This document shows, piece by piece, positions 28,581 to 36,200 of a stretch of DNA of 64,000 bases. The stretch is from Georgenia satyanarayanai (lineage in GTDB: Bacteria; Actinomycetota; Actinomycetes; Actinomycetales; Actinomycetaceae): contig NZ_VUKC01000007.1 in NCBI RefSeq assembly GCF_009193135.1, positions 62,001 to 126,000 of the forward strand. Direction: 5' to 3'. The position numbers and the translations under genes are program-made. Position 1 is the stretch's first letter, and every line of letters begins with the position of its first letter. The notes beneath the pieces were generated by a model. That model had not been told where the DNA came from and did no database searches. It saw nothing but the letters and a program-made list of their open reading frames with translations.

Positions 28581-30169
28581 AGCGGGATGTTCCCGTGCTT
28601 CTTCGCCGGCAGCGAGGCGCGCTTGGTCCTCAGCGCGCGCAGCGCGCGGACCACCTGGACGCGCGTCTCGGACGGCGCGATGACGGCGTCGACGTAGCCG
28701 CGCGCGGCGGCGTCCCACGGGTTGACGATCGCGTCCTCGTACTCGGCGGTGAGCCGTGCCCGCTCCGCCTCGACGTCCCCGCCCTCGTCGGCGACCTTCT
28801 TCAGCGCGCCGCGCTGGAGGATGTTGACCGCGCCGCCGGACCCCATGACGGCGATCTGCGCCGTCGGCCACGCGAGGTTGACGTCCGCGCCCAGCTGCTT
28901 GGAGCCCATGACGATGTACGCCCCGCCGTAGGCCTTGCGGGTGATGACGGTGACGAGCGGGACGGTCGCCTCCGCGTAGGCGTAGATGAGCTTGGCGCCG
29001 CGGCGGATGATGCCGTTCCACTCCTGGTCGGTGCCCGGCAGGAAGCCCGGCACGTCGACGAAGGTGAGGACAGGGATGTTGAAGGCGTCGCAGGTGCGCA
29101 CGAAGCGCGCGGCCTTCTCCGAGGCGGCGATGTCGAGGGTGCCGGCCATCTGCAGCGGCTGGTTGGCAACGATGCCCACCGGCCGGCCCTCGACGTGCCC
29201 GAAGGCCGTGACGATGTTGGGCGCGTACAGGTGCTGGACCTCGAGCAGCTCGCCGTCGTCGACGACGTGCTCGACGACGGTGCGCATGTCGTAGGGCTGG
29301 TTGTCGGAGTCCGGCACGAGCGCGTCGAGCTCGAGGTCGGCGTCGGCGACCTCGAGCGGCTCGGTCTCCGCGGGCCAGGTGGGCGGCTCGCTGAGGTTGT
29401 TGGCGGGGAGGAAGGCGAGGAGGGCGCGGACGAAGTCGAGCGCGTCGTCCTCGTCCTCGGCGAGGTAGTGGGCGACGCCGGAGCGCTCGTTGTGCGTCGC
29501 GGCGCCACCGAGCTCCTCGAAACCGACCTCCTCGCCGGTGACGGCCTTGATGACGTCCGGCCCGGTGATGAACATGTTGGACGTCTTGTCCGCCATGACG
29601 ATGAAGTCGGTGAGCGCGGGGGAGTAGACCGCGCCCCCGGCGCTCGGGCCCAGGATGAGCGAGATCTGCGGGATGACACCGGAGGCCGCGACGTTGCGGC
29701 GGAAGATCTCGGCGAACTGGGTGAGGGCGGCGACGCCCTCCTGGATCCGCGCGCCACCGCCGTCGGAGATCCCGATGAGCGGGACCCCGGTGCGCAGCGC
29801 GAGGTCCATGACCTTGGTGATCTTCTGCCCGTGGACCTCACCGAGGCTGCCGCCGAAGACGGAGAAGTCCTGGGAGTAGATGCACACCTGGCGGCCGTCG
29901 ACCGTGCCGTAGCCGACGACGACGCCGTCGCCGGCGGGCTTGCGCTTGTCCAGCCCAAAGTTCGTCGAGCGGTGCGTGGCGAAGGCGTCGAGCTCGACGA
30001 AGCTGCCCTCGTCGAGCAGGGCGGCGATGCGCTCGCGGGCGCTCTTCTTGCCGCGCCCGTGCTGCTTGTCCTGCGCCACGGCCTCGGCGCGCTCGAGCTC
30101 GGCGTTCCGGGCAGCGAGATCGGCGAGCCGGGCAGCGGTGCCGGTGAGGTCTGTCGGTTCGGAGGTCAC
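28577..30169 (-). CDS. accD: Acyl-CoA carboxylase beta (carboxyltransferase) subunit
   Basis: This 530-residue carboxyltransferase has both crotonase-like halves: [19 protein letters not shown], then [16 protein letters not shown] and [16 protein letters not shown] in the N-half, and [20 protein letters not shown] and [11 protein letters not shown] in the C-half. It transfers the carboxyl group from biotin of the AccA subunit (22400) to acetyl- or propionyl-CoA. The length and the presence of accE support an AccD5/PccB-like enzyme. GTG 30169 is chosen because TACGCT lies 6 nt before it (leaderless) and the VTSEPTDL start fits the family. The frame is open to 30253 without similarity. Confidence 0.93.
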   Translation of the reverse strand: MTSEPTDLTGTAARLADLAARNAELERAEAVAQDKQHGRGKKSARERIAALLDEGSFVELDAFATHRSTNFGLDKRKPAGDGVVVGYGTVDGRQVCIYSQDFSVFGGSLGEVHGQKITKVMDLALRTGVPLIGISDGGGARIQEGVAALTQFAEIFRRNVAASGVIPQISLILGPSAGGAVYSPALTDFIVMADKTSNMFITGPDVIKAVTGEEVGFEELGGAATHNERSGVAHYLAEDEDDALDFVRALLAFLPANNLSEPPTWPAETEPLEVADADLELDALVPDSDNQPYDMRTVVEHVVDDGELLEVQHLYAPNIVTAFGHVEGRPVGIVANQPLQMAGTLDIAASEKAARFVRTCDAFNIPVLTFVDVPGFLPGTDQEWNGIIRRGAKLIYAYAEATVPLVTVITRKAYGGAYIVMGSKQLGADVNLAWPTAQIAVMGSGGAVNILQRGALKKVADEGGDVEAERARLTAEYEDAIVNPWDAAARGYVDAVIAPSETRVQVVRALRALRTKRASLPAKKHGNIPL

Positions 30170-30181
30170 CCGGCGAGCGTA
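30170..30181 (-). promoter_or_regulatory. leaderless promoter -10 of accD
   Basis: TACGCT (30181-30176, minus strand) is followed by six bases and then GTG 30169. No Shine-Dalgarno is present. Confidence 0.6.
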
Positions 30182-30268
30182 CGTGTGGCGGGCCACCACC
30201 CTCGCTGCCTGGACGCGGCGTTTCGGTGAGGCGCGGTTGTGGAGCCCCGACAAACGGGCGGCCGGCGC

Positions 30269-31012
30269 CTAGGGGGCCAGGGCCGCCTCGATGAGCTCGA
30301 CGAAGACCTCCGCCGGCTGGGCGCCCACGACAGGCGTCCCGGCGACGATGAAGCTCGGCGTGGACTGCAGGCCCAGGCTCCGGGCCTCGTCCATGGTGCG
30401 CTGCACGGCCCCGAGGACGGCGGGGTCGGTGAGGTCGGCGGTGAACTGCTCGACGTCCAGGCCGAGCTGTTCGGCCATGGCGGTGAGGTGGGCGGGGGAG
30501 CGCGCCTCCATGTCGGCGAAGAGGAGGTCGTGGAACTCGGGGTAGCGGCCCTGCTCCGCGGCGGCCGTAGCCGCGACGGCGGCGCGGGTGGAGTCCTCGC
30601 CGAGGATGCTCACGTCGCGCCACTCGAGGCGGACCGTGCCCTCCTCGGCGTAGTCGAGGAGCGTCGGCTGCGTCTCCACGGCCCAGCTCTGGCAGTAGGG
30701 GCAGCTGTAGTCGGAGTAGACGATGACGCTCACCGGTGCGTCGACCGGTCCCGCGGCCATGGGGTCGCCCTCGACGCGGCGCGCGAGGTCCGGGGCGTCG
30801 TCGCTCGGCGCCGCGGCGACGGCGTCGTCGGTCGGTGCCACGGCGGGAGCCGTCGCCGTCGGCTCCTCGACCGCGACGGAGGGGCTGGCGCTCGGCGCGG
30901 GCGCCGCGCCGTCGTCGTCGCCGCTGCTGCCCACGAGAAGCCCACCCACCACCGCCACAACGACGAGGAGCAGCAGCACGGGAACGAGGGTCCGGGCGCG
31001 GGACGCGGGCAT
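30269..31012 (-). CDS. Membrane-anchored DsbA-like thioredoxin-fold protein
   Basis: The protein has 247 residues. An N-terminal transmembrane anchor (about 8-28) and a low-complexity Ala/Pro/Asp linker to about residue 75 are followed by a DsbA-type domain. The redox site is CPYC (Cys104 and Cys107), and the cis-proline loop is in STPSFIVAG. It probably forms or isomerises disulfides outside the membrane. Secreted proteins in this window contain paired cysteines (for example the 61967 gene), so clients exist. GGAGCCC precedes the ATG. It is divergent from birA. Confidence 0.88.
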   Translation of the reverse strand: MPASRARTLVPVLLLLVVVAVVGGLLVGSSGDDDGAAPAPSASPSVAVEEPTATAPAVAPTDDAVAAAPSDDAPDLARRVEGDPMAAGPVDAPVSVIVYSDYSCPYCQSWAVETQPTLLDYAEEGTVRLEWRDVSILGEDSTRAAVAATAAAEQGRYPEFHDLLFADMEARSPAHLTAMAEQLGLDVEQFTADLTDPAVLGAVQRTMDEARSLGLQSTPSFIVAGTPVVGAQPAEVFVELIEAALAP

Positions 31013-31084
31013 GGACGGGCTCCAGGGGTAGGCGGTCCGGCCATGCTAAGCCCCGTCCCGCGGGGGCTGTGGTTGGGTGGGACC

Positions 31085-31945
31085 GTGACCGAGCAGCCCT
31101 TCCCGCGGGTGGTGCGGCTGGCCGAGGTGGGCTCGACGAGCACCGCCCTGCGTGAGGCCGTCGCCGCCGACCCCGGCGCGTGGCCCCACCTGTCGGCGCT
31201 CGTCGCCGGGCACCAGACCGCCGGGCGAGGCCGCACCGGCCGCAGCTGGCTCACCCCGCCGGGCGCCGCCCTCACCGCCTCGATCCTCCTGCGCCCGCAG
31301 GTGCCGCTCGAGCGTGCCCCGTGGCTCACCCTCCTCGCCGGCCTCGCGGTGGTGCGGGCGGTCCGCCGCGGCGGCGGCGACCGGGCCGGTGCCGTCGGGC
31401 TCAAGTGGCCCAACGACGTCCTCGTCGACGACGGCGGGCCGGCGCTCGCGGGGTGGGGCACCGCCCGCAAGCTCGGCGGCATCCTCACCGAGCTGCTCCC
31501 GCCGGCACCCGACGGCCGGCCGGTCGCCGTCGTCGGGATCGGCGTCAACCTCAGCCAGGACACCGCCGCCCTGCCGGTGGAGTCGGCGGCCTCGCTGGCG
31601 CTCGCCGGCCTGCCGGTTCCAGTTCCCGAGGCGCTGCTCGACGCCGTCGGCCGCGAGCTGGGTCGGCTCGTGCGCCGCTGGGAGGCGCACGACGGCGACG
31701 CGCGGGTGGCCGGCCTGCTCGCCGAGGTGGCCGTGGACTGCCTCACCCTGGGCCGAGACGTGCGCGTCGAGCAGCCCGGTGGCGGGGTGCTCCACGGTCG
31801 CGCCGAGGCGCTCGACGACGACGGCAGCCTGCGGGTGCGCGACGCCGCGGGCGTGCTCCACCGGGTGCTGGCGGGCGACGTCCTCCACGTACGGTCGGAC
31901 ACCGGGTCGGCGGACGCCGGGACGGACGTTAACCTGGAACTGTGA
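31085..31945 (+). CDS. birA: Biotin-[acetyl-CoA-carboxylase] ligase
   Basis: This 286-residue ligase makes biotinyl-AMP and biotinylates the lysine of AccA. GRGRTGRSW at 47-55 is the biotinyl-AMP loop, and KWPNDVLV and GVGIGVNLS-type strands (GIGVNLSQ) follow. There is no N-terminal helix-turn-helix, so it is a non-regulatory (group I) BirA. GTG 31085 is chosen because the family begins at the conserved F-P-R-V-V region; ATG 31043 would add 14 residues. Its GTGA overlap couples it to the cyclase gene. It sits close to the carboxylase genes it serves. Confidence 0.92.
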   Translation: MTEQPFPRVVRLAEVGSTSTALREAVAADPGAWPHLSALVAGHQTAGRGRTGRSWLTPPGAALTASILLRPQVPLERAPWLTLLAGLAVVRAVRRGGGDRAGAVGLKWPNDVLVDDGGPALAGWGTARKLGGILTELLPPAPDGRPVAVVGIGVNLSQDTAALPVESAASLALAGLPVPVPEALLDAVGRELGRLVRRWEAHDGDARVAGLLAEVAVDCLTLGRDVRVEQPGGGVLHGRAEALDDDGSLRVRDAAGVLHRVLAGDVLHVRSDTGSADAGTDVNLEL

Positions 31946-33009
31946 CGGATGCCGCAGACCTCGGGGAGACGACCGCGCCGGCGGAGCGACCCTCCGAGCA
32001 GGCGCCGCAGGGGCGGTCCACCGTCGAGGAGCGCGTGGCCGCGCTCGTCGGCGGCGCGCCGAGTCTCACCATGGTCGAGCTCGCCGAGCGCGCGGGGGTC
32101 GACCTCCCGACCGCGCGGCTCTTCTGGCGGGCCATGGGCTTCCAGAACGTCTCCGACGACGCCGTCACGTTCACCGAGCGGGACGTCGAGGCACTGAGGT
32201 CGATCGACTCGCTCGTCGGCGGCGTGCACGTCGACCGCGCCACCGCCGTCTCGCTGCTCCGCGCACAGAGCTATCTCGCCGACCGGCTCGCCCTGTGGCA
32301 GGTGGAGGCGCTCGTCGAGGACGCCAGCCGACGGCACCGGCTGGACGACACCGGCGCGCGCCTCGTCGTCCTCGACCACATCGCCGATGTCGCGGGCATG
32401 CTCGAGGGCCAGCTCGTCTACGCCTGGCGTCGGCAGCTCGCGGCGCTCGCGGTCCGGATGGACGCCGAGGTCGCGAGCCGGTCGGTGGAGGAGACGACGA
32501 AGGACTCCCTCCCGCTGCCGCGCGCGCTGGGCTTCATCGACATGGTCTCCTTCACCTCCAGCTCGGCCCGCCTCGGCTCACGCGAGCTGGCCGAGCTCGT
32601 CCAGGGCTTCGAGTTCACCGCCCGGGACGTCATCACCTCCCACGGCGCCCGCGTGGTCAAGACGATCGGCGACGCCGTCCTTTTTATCGCCGACGACCTC
32701 CCCACGGCCGCCCGCGTGGCCGTGGCCCTCGTCGCCGAGATCCGCGCGCAGCCCGGGCTGCTCCCCGTGCGCGGCTCGGTCGTGTGGGGCCGGGTCATCT
32801 CCCGGTCCGGCGACGTGTTCGGCCCCGTCGTCAACCTCGCCTCCCGGCTGGCCGACGTCGCCGAGCCCGACACCGTCATCACCGACCCCGCGACGAGCGA
32901 GCGGCTGGCCACCTCCTCGGCGGCGGCGGAGTTCCAGCTCCTGCCCCGTCGTCCGGTCGACATGCCCGGCATCGGTCAGATGAGTCCGGTGGAGCTCCGC
33001 CGCGCCTGA
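31942..33009 (+). CDS. Class III adenylate cyclase with N-terminal regulatory domain
   Basis: The protein has 355 residues. The N-terminal 180 resemble the regulatory domain of mycobacterial pH-sensing cyclase Rv1264: a winged-helix-like start with LAERAGVDLPTARLFWRAMG, then a helical part. The catalytic domain has GFIDMVSFT (first metal Asp), VKTIGDAVLF (Lys for adenine recognition, second Asp) and GDVFGPVVNLASRL (Asp of substrate recognition, plus Asn and Arg for transition-state stabilisation), all intact. It is therefore expected to make cAMP in the cytoplasm. The GTG overlaps the birA stop. Confidence 0.9.
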   Translation: MTDAADLGETTAPAERPSEQAPQGRSTVEERVAALVGGAPSLTMVELAERAGVDLPTARLFWRAMGFQNVSDDAVTFTERDVEALRSIDSLVGGVHVDRATAVSLLRAQSYLADRLALWQVEALVEDASRRHRLDDTGARLVVLDHIADVAGMLEGQLVYAWRRQLAALAVRMDAEVASRSVEETTKDSLPLPRALGFIDMVSFTSSSARLGSRELAELVQGFEFTARDVITSHGARVVKTIGDAVLFIADDLPTAARVAVALVAEIRAQPGLLPVRGSVVWGRVISRSGDVFGPVVNLASRLADVAEPDTVITDPATSERLATSSAAAEFQLLPRRPVDMPGIGQMSPVELRRA

Positions 33010-33026
33010 GCGGCGTCCCCCAACTG

Positions 33027-33088
33027 CGCAACTGGTGAGTTCGGCGACGGAGGAGTGCCCGCAGGCGTCGCCGAACTCACCAGTTGCG
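33027..33088. repeat. 23-bp perfect inverted repeat, copy 2
   Basis: The arms 33027-33049 and 33066-33088 are exact reverse complements (arm begins CGCAACTGGTGAGTTCGG), with a 16-bp loop. It lies 17 bp after the cyclase stop and before the promoter of the large secreted protein gene, so it may also act as a terminator. Confidence 0.9.
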
Positions 33089-33145
33089 ACGTTTCGGGGG
33101 GCTGGGCCGTCGCGGGTCTTTTGCACTTTGGTGGGCGGAAGTTGG

Positions 33146-33175
33146 TTGACGGGAGCGAAAAGCGTGGGCTAGCGT
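33146..33175 (+). promoter_or_regulatory. sigma70-like promoter of the 1868-residue secreted protein
   Basis: The -35 TTGACG (33146-33151), an 18-bp spacer and the -10 TAGCGT (33170-33175) predict a start near 33182 and a 5' leader of about 60 nt with AAGGAG before the ATG. It is the best-formed classical promoter in the window. Confidence 0.65.
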
Positions 33176-33241
33176 GCTCGTGCCCGGCGACGTCGTCAGG
33201 GACGCGTCCGTCAGGCTTCGTGGACGACCGAAGGAGTAATG

Positions 33242-36200
33242 ATGCTCATCCCCTCTGTCCTGCCCTCTCGCGGCCGAGCGCCGCGAGCCTCCACCGGGCG
33301 GCGGATCGTGGCGGCACTCGCCGCGACCGCTGTCATCGGGGCAGGCCTGGCGGCACCCGCCGCCGCCGACGTCCTCCCTCCCCAGGAGCCGGGCGTCACC
33401 CTCCGCACCTTCCAGCTCGCCAGTGACCCGGGCGGGGTCTGCACCCTGCGCTCGGCCACGACGCCGAACGTCGACAAGCTCATGCCGACGATCGACTGGC
33501 GTACCGACGCCGACTTCGGCGCCTCCGACAACTTCATCACCCACGCGCTGGCCACCCTCACCGCTCCCGAGGACGGCAACTACGGCTTCCGCGTCACCAA
33601 CGACGACGGCGCGCTCGTCTACCTCGACGACCAGCTCATCCTCGACAACGACGGCCCCCAGGACTCGACGTCCGTGGAGACGACCGTCCCCCTCACCGCC
33701 GGGTCGACGTACGACCTGCGCATCGAGCACTACGAGGGTGGCTACAACCAGCGGCTGACCTTCTCGTGGCAGACCCCGGGCAGCACGCAGTGGGAGGTCG
33801 TGCCGACCTCCGCGCTGAGCACCGAGGCCGGCGTCGTCCGCGTCACGGCCCCCGGCGTCAAGTTCTGCGAGGGCGCGACCGACACCCCCGGTGACGGCCT
33901 GCGCCTGTTCGACGTCAACCCCAACTACGAGCTCGTCGACCTGCGCCCGGAGGGCTTCGCCCCCGCGGTCTCGGCGCTCGACTTCACGGACGAGGGCGAG
34001 CTCGTCGTCGTCACCGCCGGACAGGTGAGCCCCGGCGGCTGGCAGCCCGACCCCTACACCGGGCAGGTCTACCTCATGGACGGCGTCCAGGACGCCGACG
34101 GCCCCGAGGACGTGAGCTACCGGCTCGTCCACGAGGGGCTCTTCAACCCCATGGGCGTGGACGTCATCGGTGACTCGATCTTCGTCTCCGAGCGGGACGG
34201 CCTCACCGAGCTCGTCCCCGACCCGGCGTCGGCGGACCCGGAGAACCCCACCTACATCCGCAACCCGGAGTACACGGACGGCAAGTTCGCCACGTGGCCC
34301 GACGGCGGTAACTTCCACGAGTTCGCTTTCGGCCTCGTCCACGACGAGGAGAACTTCTACGTCAACCTGTCCGTCGCCATCAACAACGGCGGCGCGTCGA
34401 CGAACCCGCAGCCCGCGGAGAACCGCGGCACGACGATCGCGATCGACCGGGAGACCGGTGAGGTCGACTTCATCGCCGGCGGCCTGCGCACCCCCAACGG
34501 CATCGGCTGGGGCGGCACCGAGGGCACCGACCTCTTCGCCATGGACAACCAGGGCGACTGGCTGCCCAGCTCCAAGCTCGTCCACATCAAGGAGGGCCGG
34601 TTCTTCAACCACTACACGAACCCGGCCGGTCCCTTTGACGACCAGCCGGTGTCCCCGCCGGCCGTGTGGGTGCCCCAGAACGAGATCGGCAACTCCCCGA
34701 GCGCCCCGTTCCAGCTGACCGAGGGCCCGTTCGCGGGCCAGATGCTCTTCGGTGACGTCACCTACGGCGGCCTGCAGCGCGCCTTCCTCGAGGAGGTCGA
34801 CGGCGAGTACCAGGGTGCCGTCTTCCGCCACACCGCGGGCCTCGAGGCCGGCGTCAACCGCACGATCGTCGGCCCGGACGGCGCCATCTACGTCGGTGGC
34901 ATCGGCGAGGGCGGCAACTGGGGCGAGGCGGGCAAGCTCCGTTACGGCCTGCAGAAGCTCGAGGTCGTCGGCGACGACACATTCGACATCGCCGAGGTGC
35001 GCGTCGTCGAGGGCGGCTTCGAGGTCGAGTACACCCAGCCGCTGTCGGAGGAGACGGCCGAGAACCTCTCCGAGGCCTACGACGTCACCCAGTGGCGCTA
35101 CATCCCCACCCCGTCCTACGGCGGCCCGAAGGTCGGCGAGGAGTCCCTCCTCGTCTCCGGCGCGGACCTCTCCGAGGACGGCACGACCGTGACCCTGGCC
35201 ATCGACGGCCTCAAGCCCGGTCACGTCGTCCACCTCCGCTCACCCCGCCCGTTCACGGACGCGGACGGTGACGAGCTGTGGAGCACCGAGGCCTGGTACA
35301 CGCTCAACTCCCTGCCCGGCTACACCGGTCCCGCCGACCTCGGCTACTACGAGGCGGAGGAGGCCACCCTCCTCGGTGGCGCGAACACGCAGAACGAGCA
35401 CAACGGGTACTCCGGCACCGGCTTCGCCCAGAACATCCAGAACGTCGGCGCCGAGGTGCGCTTCACCGTCACCGTGGACGAGGCGGGCACCCACCCGATC
35501 CACCTGCGCTACGCCAACGGTCCGCACCCGTCCGACATGGACAAGACGATGTCGCTTTACGTCAACGGGGAGAAGGTCGGCCCCTGGGAGCTGCCTCGCC
35601 TCGGCGACTGGAAGACGTGGGCGACCGTGAGCCGCGACGTCGAGCTCGACGCCGGCGCGAACACCGTCGCGCTGCGGTACGACGAGGGCGACGACGGCAA
35701 CGTCAACCTCGACGTCCTGTCCGTCGGGGCCCCGGACATCTGCGAGCCGATGACGCCGGAGGCGGGCTACACCGCCCTCTTCGACGGCACGCTCGAGAGC
35801 TTCTCCGACTGGCGCCTCGCCGGTGCCGGCTCGTTCGGGCGCTGGGACGACTGCTCGCTGCGCACCTCCGGTGGCATGGGCCTGCTCTGGCACCCGGAGG
35901 AGCTGGGCGAGTACAGCCTCAAGCTCGACTGGAAGCTCGTGAAGGACGACAACGGCGGCGTGTTCGTCGGATTCCCCGACCCGGGCAACGACCCGTGGGT
36001 CGCCGTCAACGAGGGGTACGAGATCCAGATCGACGCGACGGACGCGGACGACCGCACCACCGGTGCGATCTACACCTTCCAGGGCGCCGACCTCGAGGCC
36101 CGCGACGCCGCCCTCAACCCCGTCGGGTCGTGGAACAGCTACGACATCCGCGTCCAGGGCGACAACATCAAGATCTACCTCAACGACGTCCTCGTCAACG

